Assembly: GCF_019443425.1 (NCBI RefSeq)
Contig: NZ_CP080382.1
Span: 310,001-374,000 of the forward strand
Length of the DNA: 64,000 bases
Direction of reading: 5' to 3'
Source of the DNA: Arthrobacter sp. PAMC25284
GTDB taxonomy: Bacteria; Actinomycetota; Actinomycetes; Actinomycetales; Micrococcaceae
Positions 15,965-26,733 of this stretch are shown here, one piece after another. The stretch's first letter is position 1; each line of letters opens with the position of its first letter. Under the pieces are notes generated by a model, which ran no database searches, was not told the origin of the DNA, and saw nothing but the letters and a program-made list of their open reading frames with translations. A program made the position numbers and the translations under genes.

Positions 15965-16666
15965 ATGACCACCCCTTCTTCTGCGCTTCCTTCCCGCGCG
16001 GGTTCAGGCATACGGATCGGCGTCCTGGGGCTGCAGGGCGACTTCCGGGAGCACTTGCACGCCGTTGAGGCCTTGGGCGCCTCGGGCGTCCGGATCCGCC
16101 GTCCGTCCGAGCTTGCAGGCCTGGACGGACTGATTATCCCTGGCGGCGAATCGACCACCATCGACAAACTGTCCCGGACCTTCGGTCTTCGGGAGCCCCT
16201 GCGCGAACTTATCCAGGCGGGCCTGCCCGTCTACGGATCCTGCGCTGGAATGATCCTGCTGGCGGACGAAATCGCGGACCCGGCGACGGACCTCTCCGGC
16301 GCACCGCAGCAGACGTTCGGCGGGCTCGACATCATGGTGCGCCGCAATGCCTTCGGCCGGCAGCGTGAGTCCTTTGAGACGGATCTGGAATTCAAGGGAC
16401 TGGAGTTCAGCGCTACGGACGACGGCATACCGCCGGTCCACGCAGTGTTTATCCGCGGACCATGGGTGGAGCGGGTGGGCGACGGCGTGGAGGTCCTCGC
16501 GCAGGTGGAACCGTCCAAGATAGGTCACCCCGAGCAACTGGCGGGGAAGGCTAGAATTGTTGCAGTACGTTCCGGCAAGCTTTTGGCCACCTCCTTCCAC
16601 CCGGAAGTGACGGGGGAGAAGCGCGTGCATGAACTATTTATCCGAATGATCAGAGGGGAAGCGTAA
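15965..16666 (+). CDS. pdxT: Pyridoxal 5'-phosphate synthase, glutaminase subunit PdxT
   Basis: 233 residues from ATG 15965, with GAGGGG just upstream. Class I glutaminase: [23 protein letters not shown], nucleophile C93 in [12 protein letters not shown], and the catalytic His/Glu in [11 protein letters not shown]. It supplies ammonia to PdxS, which builds PLP from ribose 5-phosphate and glyceraldehyde 3-phosphate. In many Actinobacteria pdxS is next door; here the upstream neighbour is the divergent murT, and no pdxS is in the window. It reads into yebC 3 nt later. Confidence 0.96.
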   Translation: MTTPSSALPSRAGSGIRIGVLGLQGDFREHLHAVEALGASGVRIRRPSELAGLDGLIIPGGESTTIDKLSRTFGLREPLRELIQAGLPVYGSCAGMILLADEIADPATDLSGAPQQTFGGLDIMVRRNAFGRQRESFETDLEFKGLEFSATDDGIPPVHAVFIRGPWVERVGDGVEVLAQVEPSKIGHPEQLAGKARIVAVRSGKLLATSFHPEVTGEKRVHELFIRMIRGEA

Positions 16667-16669
16667 AGC

Positions 16670-17425
16670 ATGTCAGGCCACTCCAAATGGGCGACGACCA
16701 AGCACAAGAAGGCTATCCTGGACAGCCGTCGGGCCAAGTCGTTCGCCAAACTGATCAAGAACATCGAAGTTGCCGCCCGCATGGGTGGCCCCGATCTTGC
16801 CGGCAACCCCGGCCTGGAACTGGCCGTTACCAAGGCCAAAAAGACGTCGGTTCCCGCGGACAACATTGACCGCGCGATCAAGCGCGGTGCCGGCCTCACC
16901 GGTGAAGTCGTGGACTACACCGAAATCATGTACGAGTGCCGCGGACCGCAGGGTTCGGCCCTGCTGATCGAGTGCCTCACGGACAACAAGAACCGTGCCG
17001 CATCCGAAGTGCGACTGGCCATCTCGCGCAACGGCGGCACGATCGCCGATCCCGGTTCGGTCAGCTACCTCTTCAGCCGCAAGGGTGTTGTCTCGCTGCC
17101 CAAGAATGACTTGACCGAAGATGACGTCCTGATGGCCGTCCTTGACGCCGGTGCCGAAGAAGTCAAGGACAACGGAGAGAGCTTCGAGATCCATTCCGAG
17201 CCGACCGACCTGCAAGCCATCCGCGAAGCGCTCAAGGAAGCCGGCATCGACTATGACACGGACGAAGCCGAGTTTGTCCCCTCGATGCAGGTCCCTCTCG
17301 ACCTTGAGGCCGCGAAAAAGTTCATGAAACTCGCGGACGCCCTGGAAGAACTTGACGACGTCCAGAACGTCTACAGCAACGCCGACATCAGCGACGACGT
17401 GCAGGCCGCACTGGAAGCCGAGTGA
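16670..17425 (+). CDS. yebC: YebC/PmpR family DNA-binding or translation-assisting protein
   Basis: 251 residues, full length for the family. It begins with the signature [18 protein letters not shown], followed by [23 protein letters not shown] and an acidic C-terminal domain. The three-domain YebC fold is reported as a transcription factor in some species and as a factor that relieves ribosome stalling at proline stretches in others; which applies here cannot be told. It sits between pdxT and ruvC, a conserved order. Confidence 0.96.
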   Translation: MSGHSKWATTKHKKAILDSRRAKSFAKLIKNIEVAARMGGPDLAGNPGLELAVTKAKKTSVPADNIDRAIKRGAGLTGEVVDYTEIMYECRGPQGSALLIECLTDNKNRAASEVRLAISRNGGTIADPGSVSYLFSRKGVVSLPKNDLTEDDVLMAVLDAGAEEVKDNGESFEIHSEPTDLQAIREALKEAGIDYDTDEAEFVPSMQVPLDLEAAKKFMKLADALEELDDVQNVYSNADISDDVQAALEAE

Positions 17426-17459
17426 CCCGGCAGTTCCGCCACGACGGTGAGGCCCGGTT

Positions 17460-18038
17460 TTGACCCTTCGTGTTCTGGGGGTCGACCCGGGCCTCACCCG
17501 TTGCGGCATCGGGGTGGTGGATGTAGAGAAGAACCGCCGGGCCACGATGGTCGCCTATGGGGTCGTCGGGACGTCGCCCGAGGAAAGCCTGGACCAGCGG
17601 TTGCTGGTGATAGCCACGTCCATCGATGACTGGCTGGACCGTTACGAACCGCACGTCCTTGCCGTCGAACGGGTTTTCTCCCAACTCAACGTCAGCACTG
17701 TGATGGGCGTGGCACAGGCCTCCGGCGTGGTCATCGCAGCCGCAGCGCGCCGCGGCATCCCGGTGGCGCTGCACACGCCCTCGGAGGTGAAGGCGGCCGT
17801 GACCGGAAGCGGCACCTCCAACAAGGACGCAGTAACAAAACTCGTGACAAAGATCCTGCGGCTGGACACCCCGCCCCGCCCGGCCGACGCCGCCGACGCC
17901 CTCGCGCTGGCCATCACCCACGCGTGGCGGGCCGGCAGCGGGGCCGCCGTCGCCACCACCGGACCGGGCAGCCAGTCCCTGACTCCGGCCCAACGGGCCT
18001 GGGCCGACGCCGAGGCAAAAGCGCGCCGTGCACGCTGA
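17460..18038 (+). CDS. ruvC: Crossover junction endodeoxyribonuclease RuvC
   Basis: 192 residues from a TTG start, preceded by GGTGAGG. It cuts Holliday junctions after RuvAB branch migration. The RNase H-like metal site is visible: Asp in [12 protein letters not shown], Glu in [10 protein letters not shown], and the C-terminal pair in [12 protein letters not shown]. The protein is slightly longer than E. coli RuvC because of a tail rich in Ala, Thr and Arg. First gene of ruvCAB. Confidence 0.96.
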   Translation: MTLRVLGVDPGLTRCGIGVVDVEKNRRATMVAYGVVGTSPEESLDQRLLVIATSIDDWLDRYEPHVLAVERVFSQLNVSTVMGVAQASGVVIAAAARRGIPVALHTPSEVKAAVTGSGTSNKDAVTKLVTKILRLDTPPRPADAADALALAITHAWRAGSGAAVATTGPGSQSLTPAQRAWADAEAKARRAR

Positions 18039-18130
18039 CGGCCGCCGCCACTTGCTAAGGTATTCGTAGATATGTTCGGATGGCCGGGTTTCTCCGGCTG
18101 CAATTTCGCTGTACACCCAGGAGCGCGGCT

Positions 18131-18775
18131 TTGATCAGTTTTCTTCGAGGAACCGTAGCCCACGTCGGCCTGTCTTCCGCCGTGATTGACCTCAACGGCG
18201 CCGGCATGAGCGTCAATGCCACGCCCCAAACCCTCGGCAGCCTCCGGGTGGGGGGCGAGGGGAAGCTCTTCACCTCCCTGATTGTCAGGGAGGACTCGTT
18301 GACGTTGTACGGGTTCGGCAGCGACGACGAGCGGGAGGTCTTCGATATCCTCCTGAGCGTGAGCGGCGTCGGGCCCCGCCTTGCGCTGGCTGTTTTGGCG
18401 GTCCACGAACCCCAGGCCATCAGGGTTGCCGCGCATTCCGGGGACGGCAAGGCTTTCACCAAGGTCCCCGGGATCGGCCCCAAGGTCGGCGCGCGGATTG
18501 TGCTGGAACTCGCCGGCAAACTCGTCCCGCATGGGACAGCCACCGGTGCAACGCCGGCAGTGTCGGCGGAAGCCGCGTGGAAGCCGCAGGTTGTGGCCGC
18601 CATGACAAGCCTTGGCTGGTCCGAAAAGGACGCTACCTCCAGTATTGATAAGTCGCTGGCCGACGCGCCGGAGCTGGCGGAGAAGGGCAACGTTGCCGAG
18701 ATCCTGCGTGCAACGCTGCGTTGGCTTGGCCAGGACGGCGCCCGCGCCGGAAACAGGGCAGGCGCCCGTGGCTGA
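18131..18775 (+). CDS. ruvA: Holliday junction branch migration protein RuvA
   Basis: 214 residues from a TTG start at 18131, with AGGAG 8 nt upstream; this gives the usual ISFLRGTVA beginning and is preferred over the ATG at 18080. OB-fold domain first, then two helix-hairpin-helix motifs ([13 protein letters not shown] and [16 protein letters not shown]), and the C-terminal RuvB-binding three-helix domain ([14 protein letters not shown]). It binds the four-way junction as a tetramer. The ruvB start lies within its last codons. Confidence 0.95.
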   Translation: MISFLRGTVAHVGLSSAVIDLNGAGMSVNATPQTLGSLRVGGEGKLFTSLIVREDSLTLYGFGSDDEREVFDILLSVSGVGPRLALAVLAVHEPQAIRVAAHSGDGKAFTKVPGIGPKVGARIVLELAGKLVPHGTATGATPAVSAEAAWKPQVVAAMTSLGWSEKDATSSIDKSLADAPELAEKGNVAEILRATLRWLGQDGARAGNRAGARG

Positions 18776-19871
18776 GCCGGCATCTCCAGTCGCTTCGGCG
18801 GAAGAGCCCGAAGAGCGCGTCATCGAGGCCGCCCTGCGGCCCAAGAACCTGCACGACTTCGTGGGCCAGCACCGGGTCCGCAGGCAGCTCTCCCTGGTTC
18901 TGGAAGCCTCGCGGATGCGGGGACGCAGCGCTGACCACGTTCTGCTCTCCGGACCTCCGGGACTGGGGAAGACCACCCTGTCGATGATCATTGCCGCGGA
19001 AATGAACGTCCCGCTCCGGATCAGCAGCGGCCCCGCGATCCAGCACGCCGGCGACCTGGCCGCCATCCTGTCCTCGCTGTCCGAGGGCGAGGTCCTTTTC
19101 CTGGACGAAATCCACCGGATGTCCCGGCCGGCCGAGGAAATGCTGTACATGGCGATGGAAGACTTCCGGGTGGACATCGTGGTGGGCAAAGGTGCCGGTG
19201 CAACGGCAATCCCGCTTGAGCTGCCGCCGTTCACCCTGGTCGGCGCCACCACCCGGGCCGGACTTCTGCCCGGCCCGCTCCGTGACCGCTTCGGCTTCAC
19301 CGGCCACCTCGAGTTTTACTCGGTGGAGGAGCTGGAACTGGTGCTCCGGCGTTCCGCCGGGCTGTTGGATCTGAAAGTCAACTCCGCCGGCTTCAGCGAG
19401 ATCGCCGGCCGGTCCCGGGGAACACCGCGTATCGCCAACCGGCTCCTGCGCCGTGTCAGGGACTGGGCGCTGGTGCATGGGATCGACCAAATCGATGCGC
19501 GGTCCGCCTCTGCGGCCCTGGACATGTATGAAGTGGACAAACGTGGTCTCGACCGGCTGGACCGGGCCGTCCTCGAAGCGCTCATCACCAAGTTCGGCGG
19601 GGGACCGGTGGGCCTGTCCACCCTGGCGATCGCCGTCGGCGAGGAAACGGAAACCGTGGAGACCGTCGCGGAGCCGTACCTTGTCCGCGAAGGCCTGCTG
19701 GGCCGCACGCCGCGGGGCCGGATTGCCCTCGCACCGGCGTGGACCCATCTGGGGTATGCCGTACCAGCAGGGATTTTCGCGCAGGACCCGCTGGAATTGT
19801 TCCGGGCCGCGGATATGGACGCCGAAGCAGGTGCCGATACCGGACCGGAATGGATCCAACAGGGCCGCTAA
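18768..19871 (+). CDS. ruvB: Holliday junction branch migration ATPase RuvB
   Basis: 367 residues from a GTG at 18768, overlapping ruvA by 8 nt. AAA+ domain: Walker [10 protein letters not shown] (62-70), Walker B FLDEIHR, sensor 1 in VGATTRAG, arginine finger region GPLRDRFG, then a winged-helix DNA-binding domain. It forms hexamers that drive branch migration with RuvA. The stop codon lies inside a terminator hairpin. Confidence 0.96.
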   Translation: MAEPASPVASAEEPEERVIEAALRPKNLHDFVGQHRVRRQLSLVLEASRMRGRSADHVLLSGPPGLGKTTLSMIIAAEMNVPLRISSGPAIQHAGDLAAILSSLSEGEVLFLDEIHRMSRPAEEMLYMAMEDFRVDIVVGKGAGATAIPLELPPFTLVGATTRAGLLPGPLRDRFGFTGHLEFYSVEELELVLRRSAGLLDLKVNSAGFSEIAGRSRGTPRIANRLLRRVRDWALVHGIDQIDARSASAALDMYEVDKRGLDRLDRAVLEALITKFGGGPVGLSTLAIAVGEETETVETVAEPYLVREGLLGRTPRGRIALAPAWTHLGYAVPAGIFAQDPLELFRAADMDAEAGADTGPEWIQQGR

Positions 19872-19890
19872 CACCGCCGGCGGCCCTTTT
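19862..19890 (+). terminator. Intrinsic terminator ending the ruvCAB transcript
   Basis: GGGCCGC (19862-19868) pairs with GCGGCCC (19880-19886), followed by TTTT. The left arm contains the end of ruvB. Confidence 0.65.
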
Positions 19891-20044
19891 CCCTCTAGAC
19901 TGGAGAGACGCTCGGCACGTTCGGGTCTTCGTTTTGCGGCGGCATTCACACTGACGCCGGTCTGTCGCGGTTTCCGTCAGGCGACCTGAGCGAAGCGGAC
20001 GTTGCTGAAAACCAGCTACGTAAGTACAGAACGGAACTTTTCCT

Positions 20045-20494
20045 GTGTTCGGATATATTTCTGCCCAGAACCAGCCGGCGGCCGGCGGCGGTTTCGACCC
20101 GATGACCATTCTCCTGTTCGTCATGCTCGGAGTCTTCGTCTTTATGATGTTCCGCCGCAACAAGAAGACCCAGCAGGCCCAGGCCCAGGTCCAGTCGCAG
20201 TTTGCACCTGGCGTAGAGGTCATGACCAGCTTCGGCCTGTATGGCCGCATCATTGAGATGGATGACGAGGAGAACAAGGTCGTCCTGGAGCTCTCGCCCG
20301 GAAACCTCGCCACCGTGCACCGCCAGGCGGTCACCAAGATCGTCGAACCCGTTGTGGCCGCCGAGGAGACCCCCGTGGTCCCCGACGACGCCTCCGCCCT
20401 GACGTTCGACAAGGCGCCCGAGCAGACTGCTGCCGGCGAATCGGCCGACGAAACCATGCGCCGCCTGAACGACGAAGGCAAGAAAGACAGCTAG
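20045..20494 (+). CDS. yajC: Preprotein translocase accessory subunit YajC
   Basis: 149 residues from GTG 20045. One N-terminal membrane helix (PMTILLFVMLGVFVFMMFRR), a basic stop-transfer, then the conserved YajC core (QSQFAPGVEVMTSFGLYGRI) and an acidic, Ala/Glu-rich tail. YajC associates with SecDF and SecYEG. It starts the yajC-secD-secF group. The 170 bp between the ruvB terminator and this gene must hold its promoter; no convincing -35/-10 pair stood out. Confidence 0.94.
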   Translation: MFGYISAQNQPAAGGGFDPMTILLFVMLGVFVFMMFRRNKKTQQAQAQVQSQFAPGVEVMTSFGLYGRIIEMDDEENKVVLELSPGNLATVHRQAVTKIVEPVVAAEETPVVPDDASALTFDKAPEQTAAGESADETMRRLNDEGKKDS

Positions 20495-20598
20495 TCTGCC
20501 TATTTGAGCCATACCCGCGCAGCTTCAGCAGCGGGCAGCCGCCGGTGCGGGCTCGCCACGCACCGGCGGCTTCTCCGTAATTAATAGAAAGATCGACA

Positions 20599-22374
20599 AT
20601 GGCACGAACAGGCCCGAAAAACACAGCCCGCAGGGTGCTCGTCTGGCTCGGCGTTGTTATCGCCGTCCTGACCGCCGTCCTGGCCGGCGGAACCATGGCC
20701 GGGCAAGCCAGCTGGGCTCCGAAACTAGCCCTGGACCTTGAGGGCGGCACCCAGATGATTCTGGCCCCCCGGGTGGAGGGCGGCTCGAATATCAACGAGG
20801 AGCAGCTCAACCAGGCGGTGGCGATCATCCGCCAGCGTGTTGACGGTTCCGGCGTCGCGGAAGCCGAAATCAGCACCCAGTCCGGCCGCAACGTTGTGGT
20901 CAGCCTGCCCGGCACGCCATCGAGGGAAACCCGCGCGCTGATCCAGGCTTCGGCCGACATGAACTTCCGCCCCGTGCTTCAGGCCGGCTCCGGCGCTGCC
21001 GTGCCTGCCGAGGCGCAGGTTCCGGAGGACCAGTTGCCGAAGCCGACCGCCGAGCCGGTTGACGGAAGTGACACCAACTGGATCACCGCCGAGGTTTACC
21101 GCAAGTTCGAGACCCTCGACTGCGACAACCCGTCCCAGGACAAGCAGGAACGTTCCGATCCAACGAAGCCGCTGGTCACGTGCGAGCCTGCCACCGACGG
21201 CGCTCCGGCGATCAAGTACATTCTGGGACCGGTCGAGGTCAAGGGTTCAAACATCAAGTCCTCCTCGTTCCAGCTGCAGCAGGGCGCCCAAGGCGCGGTG
21301 ACCAACGAGTGGGCCGTTAACATCCAGTTCGATGACGAGGGCTCACAGAAGTTCAAGACGGTCACAGAACGGCTGAACCGGTTCTACGTTGAGAGCCTCT
21401 CCCAGGGTGGTTCGGACCCGAGAGCGCAGTTCGCGATTGTGCTCGATGACCAGGTCATTTCCGCTCCCCGTTCGCTCGCTGTGATCACCGACGGACGTCC
21501 GCAGATCACGGGCGGCTTCACCGAGCAGTCCGCGAAGGCCCTGTCGGACCAATTGCGCTTCGGCGCCCTCCCGATCAGCTTCGAGATTCAGAGCGAGCAG
21601 CAGATCTCGGCCACCCTCGGCGGTGAGCAGCTCCGCATGGGCCTGTTGGCCGGTGTGATCGGCCTGCTGCTGGTGGTTGTCTACTCACTGTTCCAGTACC
21701 GCGCCCTGGGCCTGGTCACGATTGCCTCCCTGGTCGTGGCCGGCGCCCTGACCTACCTGGCCATCGCCATCCTCGGATGGACCGAGAACTACCGGCTGTC
21801 CCTTGCCGGCGTCGCGGGCCTGATCGTCGCCATCGGCCAGACGGCTGACTCCTTCATCGTCTACTTCGAACGCATCCGTGATGAACTCCGTGAAGGCCGC
21901 GGACTGGTTTCGGCCGTGGCGAATGGCTGGAAGCGGGCTAAACGCACGGTCCTCGCTTCCAAGGCCGTGAACCTGCTGGCCGCCCTGGTCCTGTACTTCG
22001 TGGCCGTGGGCAACGTCCGCGGCTTCGCCTTTACCCTGGGCCTGACCGCCATCGCCGACCTCATCGTCGTCTTTATGTTCACCCACCCGACCCTGCAGCT
22101 GCTGGCCCGCACCAAGTTCTTCGGCGAAGGCCATAAGTTCTCCGGGCTGGACCCGAAGCGTCTCGGTGCCGTGCCCCTATACCGGGGCGCCGGCCGGATC
22201 CGGACACCGCAGGAGAACCCCGCAGTGGCGGTCCGTGCCAAGAACACCGGCGCGACGGCCGAAGCCGCCCGCCGGATGACCATCGCAGAACGCCGCCTCG
22301 CGGAACAGCAGGAGCAGGCACAGCAGGAACAGCTTGCCGGCTCCGCCAAGGGTGCAGCCAAGGAAGGCAAGTAA
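20599..22374 (+). CDS. secD: Protein translocase subunit SecD
   Basis: 591 residues. Six-helix RND-type subunit that uses the proton gradient to help pull secreted proteins outward. The first helix is followed by the D1 motif LALDLEGGTQMIL and a periplasmic-side domain, then LRFGALPISFEIQSEQQISATLG and the helices with GQTADSFIVYFERIRDEL (D4 region) and SKAVNLLAALVLYFVAVGNVRGFAFTLGLTAI. The C-terminal tail is Ala/Glu/Gln-rich and cytoplasmic. secF begins on the base after its stop codon. Confidence 0.96.
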   Translation: MARTGPKNTARRVLVWLGVVIAVLTAVLAGGTMAGQASWAPKLALDLEGGTQMILAPRVEGGSNINEEQLNQAVAIIRQRVDGSGVAEAEISTQSGRNVVVSLPGTPSRETRALIQASADMNFRPVLQAGSGAAVPAEAQVPEDQLPKPTAEPVDGSDTNWITAEVYRKFETLDCDNPSQDKQERSDPTKPLVTCEPATDGAPAIKYILGPVEVKGSNIKSSSFQLQQGAQGAVTNEWAVNIQFDDEGSQKFKTVTERLNRFYVESLSQGGSDPRAQFAIVLDDQVISAPRSLAVITDGRPQITGGFTEQSAKALSDQLRFGALPISFEIQSEQQISATLGGEQLRMGLLAGVIGLLLVVVYSLFQYRALGLVTIASLVVAGALTYLAIAILGWTENYRLSLAGVAGLIVAIGQTADSFIVYFERIRDELREGRGLVSAVANGWKRAKRTVLASKAVNLLAALVLYFVAVGNVRGFAFTLGLTAIADLIVVFMFTHPTLQLLARTKFFGEGHKFSGLDPKRLGAVPLYRGAGRIRTPQENPAVAVRAKNTGATAEAARRMTIAERRLAEQQEQAQQEQLAGSAKGAAKEGK

Positions 22375-23394
22375 ATGGCCAACTTCGCCGAGTTCGGTAA
22401 CGAGCTCTACACGGGAAAACGGTCCTACGAATTCGTCGGATCCAAGAAACTCTGGTTCCTGATTGCAACCGTCCTCGTTGCCTTCTCGATCCTCCTGCCG
22501 ATCGTCAAGGGCGGCTTCAACCTCGGAATTGAATTCCGGGGCGGGTCCGAGTTCACCGTATCCAACGTGAGCACCACGGATGCGGCTCTCGGCGAGAAAG
22601 CTGTCCAGGACATCGTTCCCGGAAGCATCCCGCGGGTTGCCAACGTTGCCGGCAACACCATGCGGATCCAGACAGACAAGCTCACCGAGGACGAAACGCT
22701 CAGCATCAAGGAAGGACTGACGTCCGCCTACGGTGTGACCGAGAACGAGGTGACCTCCACGTTCGTCGGTCCCACCTGGGGCGCTGATGTCACCAATCAG
22801 GCGCTGCTGGGCCTCGTCATCTTTGTGGGGCTGGCAGCGGTGCTGATGGCGCTGTACTTCCGGACCTGGAAGATGTCGCTGTCCGCAATCGCCGGCATGG
22901 GCGTGACCATGTTCATCACGGCCGGTGTCTACTCCCTCAGCGACTTCGAGGTCACCCCGTCGGCCATCATCGGATTCCTGACGGTGCTCAGCTATTCGTT
23001 GTATGACACCGTGGTGGTGTTCGACAAAATCCGGGAAAACACCGCCGACCTTCAGGCCTCCACCCGCAGGACGTTCGCTGAAGAGGTGAACCTGGCCGTC
23101 AACCAGACCCTGGTCCGGTCGATCAACACTATGATGGTGGCCATCCTTCCCGTGGGTGCCATCCTGTTCATCGGTGCCGGCCTGTTGGGTGCAGGAACTT
23201 TGCGTGACCTCTCCCTCGCCCTGTTCGTCGGAATCCTGATCGGCACCGCGGCAACCATCTTCGTTGCTGCTCCGCTGTATGCCTGGCTCCGCCAGGGCGA
23301 GCCGGAGCTGGTCAAGCAGGCCACCCGGGTGGAACACCGGCGCGCCGACGCTGCTGCCAAGACGCTTTCGCAGGCGAACACCGCCAAGGCCTGA
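22375..23394 (+). CDS. secF: Protein translocase subunit SecF
   Basis: 339 residues; its ATG directly abuts the secD TAA. The conserved GIEFRGGSEFTV motif follows the first helix, and the typical GFLTVLSYSLYDTVVVFDKIRENT block marks the fourth to fifth helices. It partners SecD in one complex. The C-terminus (VEHRRADAAAKTL) is a short cytoplasmic tail. Confidence 0.96.
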   Translation: MANFAEFGNELYTGKRSYEFVGSKKLWFLIATVLVAFSILLPIVKGGFNLGIEFRGGSEFTVSNVSTTDAALGEKAVQDIVPGSIPRVANVAGNTMRIQTDKLTEDETLSIKEGLTSAYGVTENEVTSTFVGPTWGADVTNQALLGLVIFVGLAAVLMALYFRTWKMSLSAIAGMGVTMFITAGVYSLSDFEVTPSAIIGFLTVLSYSLYDTVVVFDKIRENTADLQASTRRTFAEEVNLAVNQTLVRSINTMMVAILPVGAILFIGAGLLGAGTLRDLSLALFVGILIGTAATIFVAAPLYAWLRQGEPELVKQATRVEHRRADAAAKTLSQANTAKA

Positions 23395-23527
23395 CGGCGT
23401 TGGGTGGCCGGGCTGGTGATCGTCATCCGTGACGCTTGCCGGCCCGTCGTCGTATCCGGAGCGGTTATCAAAGTCTCCGGCTGCGGGAATACACTTGAAT
23501 AATTAACCGGTTGTGGAAGGTGCTCCA

Positions 23528-25918
23528 TTGGAAGAACGATCGAAGCCGGTGCCGGCGGCACCGGATCAGGGTCACGCCCAGGGGTCCCGGACCGGTGTGG
23601 TTGCCTCCGGACGCAATGATGGTCCGGTGCCGGTGGACAGCTCCGGCGCCCGGCCCACATTCCCGGGCCGCCGCGAACGGACCCGTTCCCGGCTGGCCCG
23701 GCTGACGGGTCGGGGAGCGCCGGCGTATTCGCCGATCCTCGAGCCGTTGCTGCGTACCGTCCGGGTCAACAACCCCAAGGAAGACTTCGACCTCATCCAG
23801 CGTGCCTTTGTCGTTGCGGAGCGCTGCCACCGGGGCCAGAAGCGTAAGAGCGGTGATCCTTACATCACCCATCCTGTTGCCGTCGCCACCATCCTCGCCG
23901 AACTGGGACTGAGCGGCACAACGCTGGCCGCCGCCCTGCTGCACGACACCGTCGAAGACACCGCGTACTCGCTGGAAGACCTGAAGGCGGAGTTCGGTCC
24001 CGAAGTGGCGATGCTGGTGGACGGCGTCACCAAACTGGACAAGGTGAGCTTCGGAGAAGCCGCCCAGTCTGAAACCGTCCGCAAGATGGTCGTGGCCATG
24101 GCCAAGGACATCCGGGTGCTGATGATCAAGCTCGCTGACCGCCTGCACAACGCACGGACCTGGCGGTTTGTGTCCGCTGAGTCCTCTGGACGCAAGGCCC
24201 GCGAGACGCTGGAGATTTTTGCTCCGCTGGCGCACCGCCTCGGCATGAACACGATTAAGTGGGAATTGGAAGACCTCTCCTTCGCTGCGCTCTACCCGAA
24301 GGTCTACGAGGAAATCGTCCGGATGGTGGGGGACCGCACTCCGGAACGCGAAAAGAACCTGAGCGTCATCCGGAATCAGATCACCGATGACCTGCGTGCT
24401 GCCAAGATTAAGGCAACCATCACCGGCCGGCCGAAGCACTACTACTCGATTTATCAGAAGATGATCGTGCGGGACAAGGACTTCGACGACATCAACGACC
24501 TCATGGGCGTGCGGGTGCTGGTCGATTCCGTCCGGGACTGTTACGCCGCCCTGGGAGCCATGCATTCCCGCTGGAATCCGCTGCCCGGGCGGTTCAAAGA
24601 CTACATCGCGATGCCGAAGTTCAACATGTACCAGTCGTTGCATACGGTGGTGATCGGACCCGGCGGCAAACCGGTGGAGATCCAGATCCGCACCCACGAG
24701 ATGCACCGGCGGGCCGAGTACGGCGTAGCCGCGCACTGGAAGTACAAGGACCAGCCCAACCGCTCGGCGGCCGGCCCCGGCAGCCCGCGCGACGGCGACA
24801 TGGGATGGCTGCGTTCCCTTGTTGACTGGCAGCAGGAGACTTCGGACCCGGGCGAGTTCCTTGACTCTTTGCGCTTCGAAATTAATGCCCGTGAGGTGTT
24901 CGTCTTTACCCCCAAGGGTGAGGTGATGGCCCTGCCCGCCGGGTCCACACCGGTGGACTTCGCCTATGCCGTCCACACCGAGGTGGGCCACCGGACCATC
25001 GGCGCGCGCGTCAATGGCAAGCTCGTGCCGCTAAACAGCGAGCTCAACCACGGTGACTGGGTGGAGATCTTCACGTCCAAGGCCGAAGGAGCCGGCCCGA
25101 GCCAGGACTGGCAGCACTTCGTCAAAAGTGCCCGGGCGCGGAACAAGATCAGGCAATGGTTCAGCAAGGAACGCCGCGAAGAGGCTATTGATCACGGCAA
25201 GGAGCTGCTGACCAAGGCAATGCGCAAGCAGAACCTCCCACTGCAGCGCCTGATGACACACGATGCCCTGGCTGCCATCGCCGAGGACTTCAAATACGTG
25301 GATATCTCCGGCCTCTATGCCGGGGTCGGTGACGGCCACACCTCGGCCCAGTCCGTGATGGAACGACTGGTCGAGCATGTCGGCGGAAACGAAACCCCCG
25401 ACGACGAGCTCACCGAGGTTTCCATCCCGACACAGGTCTCCAAAACCCGCTACTCCGATTCCGGTGTGGTGGTCCGCGGCGTCGACGACATCTGGGTGAA
25501 ACTCGCCCGGTGCTGCACACCGGTGCCGCCTGACCCGATCCTCGGATTTGTGACCCGGGGGTCCGGCGTCTCCGTGCACCGGACCGACTGCACCAACGTG
25601 TCGGGCCTGATGGACGAGCCGGACCGTATCGTCGAGGTGGACTGGGCGCCGACGCAGTCCAGCGTGTTCCTGGTGGAGATCCAGGTCGAGGCGCTGGACA
25701 GAAAATCGCTCCTCTCGGACGTGACCAGGGTGCTGTCCGAGAGCCACGTCAACATCATGGCAGCGAGTGTGCAGACCTCCACCGACCGGGTCGCGATCTC
25801 CAAGTTCGCGTTTGAGATGGGTGATCCCAAGTACCTTAGCCATGTCCTGAGTGCCGTGCGCCGGATCGACGGGGTCTTTGACGTCTACCGCACCACCGGC
25901 AACCGGCGGCGCAGCTAG
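23528..25918 (+). CDS. rel: Bifunctional (p)ppGpp synthetase/hydrolase Rel
   Basis: 796 residues from the TTG at 23528, chosen because GGAAGG lies 7 nt upstream; a GTG at 23513 is the alternative. Domains in order: disordered basic leader, HD hydrolase ([22 protein letters not shown]), RelA/SpoT synthetase ([32 protein letters not shown]), TGS ([20 protein letters not shown]), the zinc-finger-like cysteines ([10 protein letters not shown]) and a C-terminal ACT domain. The HD residues look intact, so both ppGpp synthesis and hydrolysis are expected: the single long Rel typical of Actinobacteria. Its TAG stop overlaps the stop of the convergent gene through a shared CTAG. Confidence 0.96.
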   Translation: MEERSKPVPAAPDQGHAQGSRTGVVASGRNDGPVPVDSSGARPTFPGRRERTRSRLARLTGRGAPAYSPILEPLLRTVRVNNPKEDFDLIQRAFVVAERCHRGQKRKSGDPYITHPVAVATILAELGLSGTTLAAALLHDTVEDTAYSLEDLKAEFGPEVAMLVDGVTKLDKVSFGEAAQSETVRKMVVAMAKDIRVLMIKLADRLHNARTWRFVSAESSGRKARETLEIFAPLAHRLGMNTIKWELEDLSFAALYPKVYEEIVRMVGDRTPEREKNLSVIRNQITDDLRAAKIKATITGRPKHYYSIYQKMIVRDKDFDDINDLMGVRVLVDSVRDCYAALGAMHSRWNPLPGRFKDYIAMPKFNMYQSLHTVVIGPGGKPVEIQIRTHEMHRRAEYGVAAHWKYKDQPNRSAAGPGSPRDGDMGWLRSLVDWQQETSDPGEFLDSLRFEINAREVFVFTPKGEVMALPAGSTPVDFAYAVHTEVGHRTIGARVNGKLVPLNSELNHGDWVEIFTSKAEGAGPSQDWQHFVKSARARNKIRQWFSKERREEAIDHGKELLTKAMRKQNLPLQRLMTHDALAAIAEDFKYVDISGLYAGVGDGHTSAQSVMERLVEHVGGNETPDDELTEVSIPTQVSKTRYSDSGVVVRGVDDIWVKLARCCTPVPPDPILGFVTRGSGVSVHRTDCTNVSGLMDEPDRIVEVDWAPTQSSVFLVEIQVEALDRKSLLSDVTRVLSESHVNIMAASVQTSTDRVAISKFAFEMGDPKYLSHVLSAVRRIDGVFDVYRTTGNRRRS

Positions 25919-26622
25919 GCAACAGGGCCGGCACCGGGCCGGACGGAGTCCGGCATGCCCGGGCCCGCTGCAACGGGCAGCGGGGCCGGAAGGGGTCCCT
26001 GCTCTAAGGCGGCGAGTTTTTCCAGTGCCGCTTTTTTGTGCGGCAACCTGGGGCTGGCCTCAACTGCGACCCGCAGTAAGCGGAGCCGCACGCCCAACTC
26101 CGGGCGTGCAAGGAGCGCCCGGAGAGCCGGTACGGCCCGGTCCGCCTCCACGTGCAAGGCAATATCGAGGGCCGTCCGCAGCGGGCTGGAGACCAGCAGG
26201 CCACCGAAATTGACGACGTCGAACGGTCCCAGCCGGACTTCATGGAGCGTGCAGCCGCGCATGGACCTAAGGCCGGAGACACGGTGGCCGGCGTCAACGA
26301 GCAGCGCCAGCCGGTCCGGCTCCTGCGTCCCATCGTAAATCCAGGCGGCTGTCATCCGCCCTGCGACCACGCGGGCCCGGACGTCCGGCGGAATAATCAG
26401 CGCGGCGGCGCGCGCCCGCAGTAGCGGCGTGGCGCGGGCGCCCGGCGGCAGGTAGCCGCGCTGGAACAACCTGGTCACTACCCCGTCAACCGCCATCGCC
26501 TGCAATTCCTGCCACGAGAACAGGGCGCCGGGGGCGTAGAGCTCCGGCCGGTCCACACCCGGTGGCAAGGGCGCCGGTCGGGGCCTTGGAGGCCGGGCGG
26601 GGGAGCTGGGCGTGAGTACCAT
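25915..26622 (-). CDS. AbiEi-like (type IV antitoxin C-terminal fold) protein, orphan
   Basis: 235 residues. A Pro/Arg-rich start, then [26 protein letters not shown], which resembles the N-terminal winged helix of AbiEi-type transcriptional antitoxins, followed by [41 protein letters not shown] and [10 protein letters not shown]. Proteins of this kind are very common in Actinobacteria without a toxin partner, and none is adjacent here. Both ends of the product are Pro/Ala-rich. The assignment is by pattern only; the role is unknown. Confidence 0.65.
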   Translation of the reverse strand: MVLTPSSPARPPRPRPAPLPPGVDRPELYAPGALFSWQELQAMAVDGVVTRLFQRGYLPPGARATPLLRARAAALIIPPDVRARVVAGRMTAAWIYDGTQEPDRLALLVDAGHRVSGLRSMRGCTLHEVRLGPFDVVNFGGLLVSSPLRTALDIALHVEADRAVPALRALLARPELGVRLRLLRVAVEASPRLPHKKAALEKLAALEQGPLPAPLPVAAGPGMPDSVRPGAGPVA

Positions 26623-26654
26623 CCCGTCATCGTCCCCTGCCGGCCCGGACGCGG

Positions 26655-26700
26655 CACAGGCCCCGTCCCGGTCATGTGGATAACCGGGACGGGGCCTGTG
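26655..26700 (-). terminator. Very strong hairpin after the DUF349 gene
   Basis: CACAGGCCCCGTCCCGGT (26655-26672) and its exact reverse complement (26683-26700) form a perfect 18-bp stem with a 10-nt loop. It begins 34 nt past the minus-strand DUF349 stop and precedes the AbiEi-like gene. No T-tract follows. Confidence 0.7.
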
Positions 26701-26733
26701 GGCGTGCTGCGCGGGCGCGCGGCGGATGAAGCG

